Of a stretch of DNA of 64,000 bases, positions 35,692 to 43,169 are shown one piece after another; positions within the stretch are counted from its first letter, which is position 1; every line of letters begins with the position of its first letter. A program made the position numbers and the translations under genes. Location: contig JAEYRH010000008.1 in the NCBI GenBank assembly GCA_023435705.1, positions 310,001-374,000 of the forward strand, in the 5' to 3' direction. The notes below the pieces were generated by a model that searched no databases, had not been told where the DNA came from, and saw only the letters and a program-made list of their open reading frames with translations. The stretch comes from Bacillota bacterium (GTDB lineage: Bacteria; Bacillota; Clostridia; Christensenellales; UMGS416).

Positions 35692-35816
35692 CGAACTCCC
35701 CCTGTCGTTCTTTCAGAACGACATCCCCCCTTGAATTTTTGCCTTTGGCAAAAACAAGGGCGGGTAGGGAGTGGGTTTCTTTTTTTCAGTAGGGGCCGGG
35801 CTCAGTCCCGGCCCGC
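35692..35816. repeat. Repeat A and repeat B after the ABC operon
   Basis: Repeat A (35692-35771; variable stem TGTCGTT-cttt-AACGACA-like) starts right at the stop codon of the exporter gene and is followed by repeat B (35786-35816). Confidence 0.65.
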
Positions 35817-35865
35817 AAATACATCACTCAAATTCCATATCAAACACATCTAGTACCATACAAAA

Positions 35866-35896
35866 AATCCCCCCAGCCTTAAAGACCGGGGGGATC
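35866..35896 (-). terminator. Terminator of the ykuK-like gene
   Basis: Minus strand GATCCCCCC-loop-GGGGGGATTTTTTG just downstream of the stop at 35913. Confidence 0.75.
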
Positions 35897-35912
35897 CTTC
35901 TACAAGTCTATT

Positions 35913-36458
35913 TTACAGCACCTTGGAGTGCCGGTCGGCATAGCTGGACGCGCAGACACTCTCGGGCTTGACCCGTGGGATGAACGCCAGGCCCTTGGCC
36001 ATGCCGATGAGCTCGGCCAGATAGGCGCGGGTGGGGCCCTTTTCGCCGGCGTCAATGTGGAACTCCAGCTCCACGCCGCCTTTACCAGAGAGCGCGTCAT
36101 AAATCTTGCCCAGCCGCTCCTCGTCAAACAGATAGGCCAGCTGCAATGAGCAAAGCGTCTCCAGCGAGAGCTTCTCCCGGAGGTTCACAAGGGGCCTGCG
36201 CAAATAATTGCGGGTGTAGAACCCGATGGCGCCCTGGCCCTTGCGGTGCACCAGCACGCAGGTGACCATCACCGACTCCTCGCAGTTGGATTGGGAGTCT
36301 GACCCAACGGAAATGCAGTAGCTGCTGTGGGGGTCTTCGCGAAGAAAGTCCACCACGCGGTCAAACACGTCGTGAAAGGGGATCACACCATAGCGCACGC
36401 TCCGAAAGAGCGTCTCGTCGCTGAAGGTGATGCTGTTGCCTGCCGATCGTTTTACCAT
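35913..36458 (-). CDS. YkuK-family ribonuclease H-like protein (DUF458)
   Basis: 181 residues. It has the family's RNase H-like acidic motifs: SVGSDSQ near residue 50, ELEFHIDAGEKGPTR (about 131-145) and CASSYADRHS at the C-terminus (about 170-179). YkuK-type proteins are present in most spore-forming Firmicutes; their activity is unproved but the fold suggests a nuclease. The ATG at 36458 is preceded by GGAGGGC. It is a single gene ending in a strong terminator. Confidence 0.85.
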   Translation of the reverse strand: MVKRSAGNSITFSDETLFRSVRYGVIPFHDVFDRVVDFLREDPHSSYCISVGSDSQSNCEESVMVTCVLVHRKGQGAIGFYTRNYLRRPLVNLREKLSLETLCSLQLAYLFDEERLGKIYDALSGKGGVELEFHIDAGEKGPTRAYLAELIGMAKGLAFIPRVKPESVCASSYADRHSKVL

Positions 36459-36509
36459 ACGCCCTCCTGTCGCACCATTGATGCCGAAAATTTGCCCCGG
36501 ATAAACAAA

Positions 36510-36533
36510 AACTCCCGCAGTTTCAGCGGGAGC
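36510..36533 (-). terminator. Terminator after the 29-residue ORF
   Basis: Minus strand CTCCCGC-tgaaact-GCGGGAG followed by TTTTTG, four bases beyond the small ORF's stop. Confidence 0.75.
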
Positions 36534-36536
36534 GCA

Positions 36537-36626
36537 TCAAGCCGTATGGGCGCAACAACCCTGTTGCCGCCAAACGGGCCGCTCCCTGTGCTGATATTCC
36601 GATAGAGTTTGCCGGTTGAAGCTCAT
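36537..36626 (-). CDS. Small 29-residue ORF with strong ribosome site
   Basis: ATG at 36626 is preceded by AGGAGG at a 7-nt distance, and the stop at 36537-36539 is followed almost at once by an intrinsic terminator, so it has every signal of a small gene. The peptide is MSFNRQTLSEYQHRERPVWR followed by QQGCCAHTA: soluble, basic, ending in a Cys pair. It resembles no family I know. Alternatives are a regulatory leader peptide or a small RNA with an accidental frame. Confidence 0.45.
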   Translation of the reverse strand: MSFNRQTLSEYQHRERPVWRQQGCCAHTA

Positions 36627-36702
36627 TTGCCTGCCTCCTGCTGGATATTATATCACCGTTACCTTGTTTTTGTCATACCAGATATTGTTAAAAGAAATCT
36701 AT

Positions 36703-36735
36703 AAAAAAGCACCCCCCGGTTCAGGAGGGCGCTCT
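36703..36735 (-). terminator. Terminator of the DUF4870-like gene
   Basis: Minus strand AGCGCCCTCCTG-aacc-GGGGGGTGCT followed by TTTTTT, downstream of the stop at 36751. Confidence 0.65.
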
Positions 36736-36750
36736 GGACTCGCTAGAGGC

Positions 36751-37131
36751 TTACTTGAACCAGTTGATTACGTTCTTCTCGGCGAAGTCGGCGCACATCG
36801 GCACGCGCATGTCCTCACCCTTGGAGGCCTTGACCATGATGATGATGATATACACCAAAAAGCCAATGCCCACCAGGAACTGCAGGATGCCAAGCAGCAG
36901 CGGGATCACGATCGTGATGGCGGTGATGGCCGTCAAAATCCAGAAAATGATGTTGAGGATGCTGAACGCGGCACTCAGCACGAATGCCTGCGCACAATGG
37001 AACCGCACACGGTTGTCGTCTTTGACAACGGCCAAGCCGATCAGGCCAAGAACCCAACCAAAAATGTAAGACAGATAAATCCAGAATGCATTGTCGCTCT
37101 TCGCAACGGGCTGCGTATTGGGCTGAGACAT
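36751..37131 (-). CDS. DUF4870/Tic20-like membrane protein
   Basis: 126 residues with AAGGAGG before ATG 37131. Three or four membrane spans: FWIYLSYIFGWVLGLIGLAVV (about 16-36), FVLSAAFSILNIIFWILTAI and TIVIPLLLGILQFLVGIGFLVYIIIIMV. An R-x-R-F-H-C-A-Q-A segment after the first span is the family signature. The role is unknown. Its promoter overlaps a Fur-box-like operator (37152-37168), so iron-dependent control is possible. Confidence 0.8.
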   Translation of the reverse strand: MSQPNTQPVAKSDNAFWIYLSYIFGWVLGLIGLAVVKDDNRVRFHCAQAFVLSAAFSILNIIFWILTAITAITIVIPLLLGILQFLVGIGFLVYIIIIMVKASKGEDMRVPMCADFAEKNVINWFK

Positions 37132-37151
37132 TGTGATTCCTCCTTATGTAG

Positions 37152-37191
37152 AATGATTATTATCATTATACATGACCGATTGGGCCATCAC
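37152..37191 (-). promoter_or_regulatory. Promoter with Fur-box-like operator
   Basis: Minus strand TTGTGA, 17-nt spacer, TATAAT. The -10 runs into ATAATGATAATAATCATT, which contains the ATAATGATAAT half of the Fur consensus and is placed exactly as the Fur box at feoA is. Confidence 0.4.
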
Positions 37192-37200
37192 AATAAACAA

Positions 37201-38448
37201 TCAAGCAATTACGCTGTTTTTTCCACTATTTTTTGCCAAAGAGCTTGAAACGGCCAGGCTTGCCGCCGCAGCCGCAGCACAAATCGCAAACACCGGCAGA
37301 AACCCGAAGGACTGGGCTATGCTGCCCATCAACGCCGGCAAAAACGTGAACGGCAGATTGACCAGGCTGGACATCACGAGGAACTGGGGGCGGTTTTGCT
37401 CGGTGGTAATGTCGATCACATAATTGGGAAAGCCCATCCACGCCGCAAACGTGATGCCCGACAGGAAAGCCAGCGGGAAAGCGAGCCAGGCCCAGCCGGT
37501 GAGCGCCGCCGTGATGGCCAGCGCCATCACCAGAGCGATGTTGGCCTGGTCCAGCCGGATGATCCAAAGGTTGCCCAGCCTGCGGCTCACCAGCCCCCAA
37601 ACCAGCCCGCCCGCGAGCGAACCGGCTGTCTGCATGGGGATCAGCAGCGCCGTGGTGGCCAGCGAGAACGAGAACTCCTGCTTGGAAAACAAGATGAGCA
37701 GCGGCAGCGCCGACACGGCCACGCCCTGCAGCGCCTGCACCGCCGTCATGCGCCGGAACGCGCCGTTTTCGCGGAAGAGCGCCGGGAAGGAGGCGATGTG
37801 CTTGATTGGGTTGTCCTGGTTCAGCTGCCGGTGGGGCACATCGCGCACAAAGCCCATCGCGATGGCCGATCCGCCCAGGAAAAGCCCGGCCAGGCCAAAA
37901 AGTATCGCATAGCGGGCGGTGAGCGCTAGGCCCTCCTGCCGCAGCACGAAGCCCACGGCGGCGCTGCCAAGCAGCGCCAGCGCCCCGCCGAAAAGCTGCT
38001 GCCAGCCCAGGATCATGCCCCGGCGCTTGGGGTCGGCCAGCCTGCCAAACAGGTCGTACCAGCCGATCAGCACGCAGCCGTCACCGGCCCACAAAAGAGC
38101 GTAAAGCACCAGAAAGACCAGCAGCGCAGGCCCGTTGGCCAGGCCGCCGGCCAGCACCAGCGCCATCACCAGCGGCAGTGAGTAAAACACGGCCATCAGG
38201 GCCGTGATGGCGCGGGGCAGGTTTTTCATGCGGCCTGCCTGGATGCCCACAAAAAGCTGCATCAATGTGCTGGGCGCCACGCGGATGGCGCTCACCAGCC
38301 CGGCCAGCGCAAGGCTGCCGCCCATGGAGGAGATGAACACCGACACCACGGCGTTGCCATCGATGAAGGCCAGGCCCAGAAAGAAGATGATGCCCTGCCA
38401 GAGCAGGGCCCGCTCGTTGCGGCGCTGGAAGAGAAACTGGTTTTCCAT
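37201..38448 (-). CDS. MFS transporter
   Basis: 415 residues with twelve predicted membrane spans. ATG 38448 (MENQFLFQRRNERALLWQG) is chosen over a GTG two codons earlier. The central loop DVPHRQLNQDNPIKHIASFPALFRENGAFRR separates the two six-helix halves. LWAGDGCVLIGWYDLFGRLADPKRRG resembles the family's loop between helices 4 and 5. Substrate unknown; relatives in Clostridia are annotated as generic or nucleoside/sugar exporters. It lies alone between a membrane protein and a nitroreductase transcribed away from it. Confidence 0.85.
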   Translation of the reverse strand: MENQFLFQRRNERALLWQGIIFFLGLAFIDGNAVVSVFISSMGGSLALAGLVSAIRVAPSTLMQLFVGIQAGRMKNLPRAITALMAVFYSLPLVMALVLAGGLANGPALLVFLVLYALLWAGDGCVLIGWYDLFGRLADPKRRGMILGWQQLFGGALALLGSAAVGFVLRQEGLALTARYAILFGLAGLFLGGSAIAMGFVRDVPHRQLNQDNPIKHIASFPALFRENGAFRRMTAVQALQGVAVSALPLLILFSKQEFSFSLATTALLIPMQTAGSLAGGLVWGLVSRRLGNLWIIRLDQANIALVMALAITAALTGWAWLAFPLAFLSGITFAAWMGFPNYVIDITTEQNRPQFLVMSSLVNLPFTFLPALMGSIAQSFGFLPVFAICAAAAAASLAVSSSLAKNSGKNSVIA

Positions 38449-38581
38449 AGGCACCCCGGCGCAAAATTTGCTATATCATTGTAGCACAACCCGTTGCTGC
38501 AAATCAGGGGGTGGAGGCTGTTGAAATCAACGCATCCGGGTTATATTATGAAGACAGATGACCCCTGCCGGAGGCTTGCAG

Positions 38582-39184
38582 ATGCATAGGGATTATTACG
38601 AAGCCGTGGAGCATCGGCGCAGCTACTATTCCATCACAAAGGACTCCCCGATCCCCAACAGCCGTATTGTGGAGATCGTGCAATTTGCCGTCAGGCACGC
38701 CCCTTCCGCCTACAACTCCCAGGGCGGCCGGGCGGTGGTGCTGCTGGGTGGGGAGCATGACGCGCTCTGGGCCATCGTGATGGACACTTTGCGGCCCCTG
38801 GTGCCCGCGGGCAGCTTTGCCAAAACCGAAACCAAGGTGAAGGGCTTTGCCGCCGGCCATGGCACGGTGCTGTTTTTTGAGGACCAGGCCGTGGTGGAAC
38901 GGATGCAGCGGGACAACCCGCTTTACCGCGACAAATTCCCACCCTGGTCGCTGCAAAGCTCCGGCATGCTGCAGCACATTGTGTGGACGGCGCTGGAACT
39001 GGAAGGTCTGGGTGCGTCGTTGCAGCATTACAACCCGCTGATCGACAGCCAGGTCAAGGCCCGCTGGGGCATCCCGGAAAGCTGGCAGCTCATTTCGCAG
39101 ATGCCCTTCGGCACGCCATCAGCGCAGCCGGGGGCAAAGGAGTTTTTGCCGGTGGAAGAGCGGGTGTGGGTGGTTGGAGGGTAA
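38582..39184 (+). CDS. Nitroreductase-family flavoprotein
   Basis: 200 residues from ATG 38582 (GGAGG upstream; the 8-codon extension lacks a ribosome site). EAVEHRRSYYSI near the N-terminus and RHAPSAYNSQGGRAVVLLG are the two FMN-phosphate contacts of the family (R-x-S and P-S-x-x-N-x-Q). LQSSGMLQHIVWTALELEGLGASLQHYNP is the dimer-interface helix followed by the third FMN-binding stretch. These enzymes are FMN-dependent NAD(P)H oxidoreductases. The fatty-acid-repression-type (Frm2/YdfN) subgroup is the closest in feel. Physiological substrate unknown. Confidence 0.88.
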   Translation: MHRDYYEAVEHRRSYYSITKDSPIPNSRIVEIVQFAVRHAPSAYNSQGGRAVVLLGGEHDALWAIVMDTLRPLVPAGSFAKTETKVKGFAAGHGTVLFFEDQAVVERMQRDNPLYRDKFPPWSLQSSGMLQHIVWTALELEGLGASLQHYNPLIDSQVKARWGIPESWQLISQMPFGTPSAQPGAKEFLPVEERVWVVGG

Positions 39185-39217
39185 ATTCATGGTCATTGGG
39201 TTACATGTTGTTGCCTT

Positions 39218-39522
39218 ATTAAGCGGGCGGGTACGGAGCCCGGCCCGTACATAGACCGCCATGTTCATGGTGTAATCCTTATACATGCAAGTAGTAGCCC
39301 GATTCTCAGATGCGTAAGAAATCCCCTGGCCTCTGTGAAGGCCATCCCCCCTTGAATTTTTGCCTTCGGCAAAAACAAGGGCGGGTAGGGACTCGTTCTA
39401 CCACACTATTCAGTAGGGGCGGGGCTCCGCCCCGGCCCGCACATCTGGCAAGAGTGATCGTATGGGCAAATTGCATTCACCCGAGAACTCCCCCTGCCGC
39501 TTTCGGGGGCAGGGGGAGTTAT
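39218..39522. repeat. Repeat cluster A/B in the nitroreductase-ribA gap
   Basis: Repeat B (39218-39250), repeat A (39318-39391; stem TGGCCTC-tgtg-AAGGCCA), repeat B (39411-39442) and a short repeat A (39484-39522; ACTCCCCCTGCC-gctttcg-GGGCAGGGGGAGT). They fill most of the 378-bp gap. A TATAAT follows at 39529-39534. Confidence 0.7.
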
Positions 39523-39562
39523 ATGTGGTATAATAAGTAATCATCTCCCTTCGGAGGAAACC

Positions 39563-40612
39563 ATGCTGATCACTGTCGAAGAAGCAATTCTCCTCACCAA
39601 ATCCCAGCAGTTGCTCCTCATCGCCGACGATGAGTCTGAGCAGAGCCAATGCACACTGTTTATGCCAGCTCAATACGCCAATGCCGATACCCTCTCCCAA
39701 ATGGCCACATTGGCCGGCGGCACCGTGTATGCCGCGCTGCCGGAGGATGCCGCGCAAACCGGCGAGGCCACCTTCACCGGCCTGGGCAGCCTGCCCGTGG
39801 TGCGGGCCAAAAGCGGCGGCGTGCTGCGGAGCGCCGGGGCGGCAGAGGCGGCAGTGGATCTGGCGGCGGCTGCTGGCCTGAACCGCGCGGGGCTGATCGC
39901 CCTGGTGGCCGGGCCCGACGGCAAGCCTGCCAGCCGCACGGTGTGGAGCGGGATGGCCCGGGTGCGGGCGCTGCCGGTGGTGACCATCGAGGCACTCATT
40001 GCCTGGCGCAGGGAGCGCGACACCTATGTGACCTGCGAGGCCGAGGCCAACCTGCCCACCGAATACGGCGCGTTCCGCATGGTGGGCTTCGTGAACCGCC
40101 TCAACGGAGAGCATCATGTGGCGCTGGTGATGGGCGGCATCTCGCCCGACGAGCCGGTGCTGGTGCGGGTGCACTCCGAGTGCCTGACCGGCGACGCGTT
40201 TCACTCCTTGAAGTGCGACTGCGGCCAGCAGCTGGAGGCGGCGCTCAGGGCCATCGCGCGGGAGGGAAAAGGCATCCTGCTCTATCTGCGGCAGGAGGGC
40301 CGGGGCATCGGCCTGATCAACAAGATCAAGGCCTACAAGCTGCAGGAGCAGGGGCTGGACACCGAGGAGGCCAACCTGGCGCTGGGCTTCCCGGCGGACA
40401 TGCGCGATTACGGCATCGGCGCGCAGATCCTGAGCGCGTTGGGCGCCCGCAAGCTTAGGCTGATGACCAACAACCCGAAAAAGCTGGTGGGCCTCAATGG
40501 CCACGGCATTGAGCTCGTGGAGCGGGTGCCGCTTTTGATCGAGCCAAACGAGGTGAACAAGCGGTATTTTGAGACCAAAGAGCAGAAGATGGGGCATTTG
40601 TTTCATCGGTGA
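39563..40612 (+). CDS. ribA: GTP cyclohydrolase II with degenerate RibB (DHBP synthase-like) domain
   Basis: 349 residues, laid out like a RibBA fusion. The C-terminal part (about 155-349) is intact GTP cyclohydrolase II, the first step of riboflavin synthesis: Zn ligands C207, C218 and C220 (CLTGDAFHSLKCDC), RQEGRGIGL (about 243-251) and MTNNPKK. The N-terminal part aligns with DHBP synthase but has lost its catalytic residues: the DDEDRENEGD loop reads DDESEQSQCT (22-31), HTEAAVDL reads AAEAAVDL (H to A93) and the glutamate of the ICEI motif is leucine. The RibB half is therefore structural or regulatory. No rib operon or FMN riboswitch is next to it. Confidence 0.85.
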   Translation: MLITVEEAILLTKSQQLLLIADDESEQSQCTLFMPAQYANADTLSQMATLAGGTVYAALPEDAAQTGEATFTGLGSLPVVRAKSGGVLRSAGAAEAAVDLAAAAGLNRAGLIALVAGPDGKPASRTVWSGMARVRALPVVTIEALIAWRRERDTYVTCEAEANLPTEYGAFRMVGFVNRLNGEHHVALVMGGISPDEPVLVRVHSECLTGDAFHSLKCDCGQQLEAALRAIAREGKGILLYLRQEGRGIGLINKIKAYKLQEQGLDTEEANLALGFPADMRDYGIGAQILSALGARKLRLMTNNPKKLVGLNGHGIELVERVPLLIEPNEVNKRYFETKEQKMGHLFHR

Positions 40613-40690
40613 TGTGGGCGAATTGCATTCGCCCGGAGCACCATAGGAACGCCCGCTGTGGCGCTCCATGCTGCAGCCCATTCATTCGGG

Positions 40691-40757
40691 CCTATAAACA
40701 CGGGCCGGGGCGGAGCCATAAACACGGGCCGGAGCGGAGCCCGGCCCCTACTGGAGA
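40691..40757 (-). repeat. Tandem repeat B
   Basis: Two adjacent ACGGGCCGG...GGCGGAGCC units (one ending CCCGGCCCCTACTGG) in the ribA-blaI gap. Confidence 0.65.
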
Positions 40758-40814
40758 GATTGAGATCGCATCGTCGACCAATGAACCTTTTCCTGCAAAT
40801 TGTTTTTCCAATCA

Positions 40815-40866
40815 ATTGACATTGCACACCCCCCATGCTATTTTGTATCCATACTAATAGAATAGT
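40815..40866 (+). promoter_or_regulatory. Promoter and candidate operator of the blaI-blaR1-like pair
   Basis: TTGACA (40816-40821), a 17-nt spacer and TATTTT form the promoter. Just downstream ACTA-atagaa-TAGT (40853-40866) is a dyad of the size bound by BlaI/MecI dimers, well placed for autorepression. Confidence 0.5.
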
Positions 40867-40878
40867 CCGAGGGGCAGT

Positions 40879-41253
40879 ATGGAACCGATCAAATTGTTTG
40901 ACGCTGAACTGAAACTGATGGAGATCCTCTGGGAGAAGGCACCGCTCACGGCCAAAGAGGTGAGCAAAATCGCCGCCCGCCACATCGGGTGGAACAAAAA
41001 CACCACCTACACCGTGCTGACCAAGCTGGTGCAGAAGGGCGCGGTGAAGCGCAGCGAGCCGGACTTTGTGTGCGAGCCGCTGGTGAGCCGCGATGAGGTG
41101 GCCGAGACGGAGACCAAAAGGCTGATCGACAGGCTCTACGACGGCTCCCCCACGGCGTTTCTGACCTCCTTTTTGCAGAAGGAGAAGCTGAGCGAGCGGG
41201 AGCTCAGGGGGCTCCGCGACATCATCGACCGGGGCTTCGGCGGCGAAAGCTGA
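40879..41253 (+). CDS. BlaI/MecI/CopY-family transcriptional repressor
   Basis: 124 residues with GAGGGG before the start. The N-terminal winged helix (KLFDAELKLMEILWEKAPLTAKEVSKIAARHIGWNKNTTYTVLTKLVQKGAVKRSE) is the family signature, and the C-terminal dimerisation helices follow. These repressors keep an operon off until a membrane protease or other signal inactivates them. The M56 protease gene starts 8 bp downstream, the classical blaI-blaR1 order. No beta-lactamase gene is nearby, so the regulated genes are unknown; self-regulation through the dyad at 40853 is likely. Confidence 0.92.
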   Translation: MEPIKLFDAELKLMEILWEKAPLTAKEVSKIAARHIGWNKNTTYTVLTKLVQKGAVKRSEPDFVCEPLVSRDEVAETETKRLIDRLYDGSPTAFLTSFLQKEKLSERELRGLRDIIDRGFGGES

Positions 41254-41261
41254 GGGGTTGC

Positions 41262-42281
41262 ATGGGCGCTGCGTTTTATCTGGTGCTGAATATGGGCATC
41301 ACGGCGTCGGCCATTGGCCTGGTCGTGCTTCTGCTGCGGCTGGCGCTGGGCAAACGGCTGCCGGCACTGGCGCGATACGGGCTGTGGGCGCTGGTGCTGT
41401 TGCGGCTGCTGTTGCCGTTTGCACTGCCAAGCGAGCTAAGCGCGCTCAACCCGGTGGCCCGGTTTGTCACTCCAATCGCCTCCTGGCCGGTGGGCGGGCA
41501 GCTCACAATGATGAACTCCGTGCAGCAGGCCGAAAGCATGCCGGCTACGATCACCAATTTCATCGGCGCGGCGGAGCCCAGCGGCCCCCAGGCCATCCTC
41601 TTCAAGACCGAGGCGGCGCAATCAACCTTCGACACACTGGGCGCGGTGTGGCTGGCCGGCGTGGCAGTCACGGCGCTGAGCGCCTGCGCACTCTATGCCC
41701 TCACGGAGGCAAAGCTCCGGCGCGCCCGGCCTGTGGAAAGTGGCGGCTTGCTCGCACAATGCGCCGCGCGGGTGGGGCTGAAGCGCAAGGTGCGGTTGTT
41801 GGAATCCAATGATGTCAGCTCCCCGGCGGCGTTCGGCATGCTGCGGCCCGCCATCGTGATCCCGCCGGGCCTTGTCCAATCCCCGGAGGCGTTGGAGCCG
41901 GTGCTGCTGCACGAGCTTGCGCACATCCGCCGGGGCGACACCTATCGCCCGCTGCTGTTCCTGCTCCTTTGCCTGCACTGGTACAACCCGTTCCTCTGGC
42001 TGGTTTGGCTGCTTTCCCGGGCCGACATGGAGCTGGCCTGCGACGCCGCCGTGTTGAAACGGCTGGATCGCGATGGGCGCAAACAATACGCGCTGGCCCT
42101 GGCGGGCCTTGCGGCCAGGCCCGAGCCGGTGCTTTCGGCGGCCTTCGGCGCAAGCGATGTGAAGCATCGGGTGCTGGCTGTGGTGAACTACAAGCGCGTT
42201 ACCCTCGTTGCGGCAATCCTCAGCGCGGCGTTGTTTGTGCTGCTGGCGGCGGTGCTGCTGACCAACCCGGTGGTTGGGTAG
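41262..42281 (+). CDS. M56-family membrane metallopeptidase (BlaR1-like) without sensor domain
   Basis: 339 residues. Two N-terminal membrane spans (about 5-25, 35-55), a third near 125-145, a cytoplasmic peptidase domain with the zinc motif LLHELAHIRRGD (HExxH, about 210-221) and the third ligand in MELACDAAV, then a span at about 232-250 and a final span near 315-335. Full BlaR1 proteins continue with an extracellular penicillin-binding sensor; here the protein ends right after the last span. It should cleave the BlaI-type repressor, but the signal must be sensed by the membrane part or by another protein. Confidence 0.88.
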   Translation: MGAAFYLVLNMGITASAIGLVVLLLRLALGKRLPALARYGLWALVLLRLLLPFALPSELSALNPVARFVTPIASWPVGGQLTMMNSVQQAESMPATITNFIGAAEPSGPQAILFKTEAAQSTFDTLGAVWLAGVAVTALSACALYALTEAKLRRARPVESGGLLAQCAARVGLKRKVRLLESNDVSSPAAFGMLRPAIVIPPGLVQSPEALEPVLLHELAHIRRGDTYRPLLFLLLCLHWYNPFLWLVWLLSRADMELACDAAVLKRLDRDGRKQYALALAGLAARPEPVLSAAFGASDVKHRVLAVVNYKRVTLVAAILSAALFVLLAAVLLTNPVVG

Positions 42282-42372
42282 GAGGTTATACGGCATTAGT
42301 TCCGTATATTTCCCCTAGGGCGGCTCAATTCCTACCAAACCGGATTCTACATTTGGATTACCAAAAAGACTA

Positions 42373-42402
42373 TTGACTGCTATTTCATTGCAGTGATATT
42401 TT
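42373..42402 (+). promoter_or_regulatory. Promoter of the SRPBCC gene
   Basis: TTGACT (42373-42378), 18-nt spacer, TATTTT (42397-42402), in an AT-rich stretch. Confidence 0.4.
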
Positions 42403-42439
42403 ATATTCAAAAAGAATCATATTGGAAAGGAGTACACTC

Positions 42440-42889
42440 ATGAACATTTCTGTTGACAAAAGAGCTCCTGTTTTTGCATCCTCTCAAATAACAATTGAAT
42501 CAACAATCGACAACGTCTGGAAAACCTTGACAGAATTAAAGCAATGGCCCAATTGGCAATCCTCCGTTACAGAAGTAAACGTGAATGAACCAGTCAATGA
42601 AGGCACTGAATTCACATGGAAAGCTGATGGTATCGTTTTCAAGTCAAAGATCCACACCATGAAGCCGAGAGCAATGTTTGGATGGACAGGAAAAACAATA
42701 GGCGCTTATGCAATCCATAACTGGCAATTCACTGAACAAGATGATGTTGTAATTGTCAATGTTGAAGAGAGCCTTCAGGGTGTTTTACCGAAACTGTTAA
42801 GGAAGAATTTCCAAGAGAGCCTCAGAAAAGGAATAGATAAGAACCTGAACGAATTGAAAGCAGCTTCAGAGTCGAAAAGTAAGGTTTAA
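42440..42889 (+). CDS. SRPBCC-family (START-like) ligand-binding protein
   Basis: 149 residues from ATG 42440 with AAGGAG upstream. IESTIDNVWKTLTELKQWPNWQSSVTEV is the usual first helix pair of polyketide-cyclase/START-like proteins, and VNEGTEFTWKADGIVFKSKIHTMKPRAMFGWTGKT continues the beta-grip around a hydrophobic cavity. FQESLRKGIDKNLNELKAAS is the C-terminal helix. It is a cytosolic binder of a hydrophobic ligand, ligand unknown. It is much more AT-rich than the genes before it, which points to horizontal acquisition. Confidence 0.8.
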   Translation: MNISVDKRAPVFASSQITIESTIDNVWKTLTELKQWPNWQSSVTEVNVNEPVNEGTEFTWKADGIVFKSKIHTMKPRAMFGWTGKTIGAYAIHNWQFTEQDDVVIVNVEESLQGVLPKLLRKNFQESLRKGIDKNLNELKAASESKSKV

Positions 42890-42987
42890 TGCGAAAAACA
42901 TAAGATGCGCATTCAGGCATTCTTCTCTGAATTTTCCGCTAAAGCCTTCAAGATAAGCATTTAGAAAAGACTTGCTGGTTTCAATAA

Positions 42988-43140
42988 GCAAGTGATCAAC
43001 CCCCTTTTCATAAAACATTCGCTCATCACGATGCTCATCCGGCCCAGTATCTGGCTAAATCAGAAGCCGACCTGCAGGCTGCCATCAAGACTGGGCCGAT
43101 TGAGGCACAGGCTGCTTTCATCAAGAAGCAAATGGGCTAG
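42988..43140 (+). pseudogene. Possible C-terminal gene remnant
   Basis: A 50-codon open stretch with no start codon, bounded upstream by TAA (42985), ends in a protein-like sequence HPAQYLAKSEADLQAAIKTG then PIEAQAAFIKKQMG and TAG at 43138. The codon use looks coding. It is probably the tail of a deleted gene. No family is recognised. Confidence 0.3.
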
Positions 43141-43169
43141 TAACAATGATCTTGCCAATGGGAGTGAAA

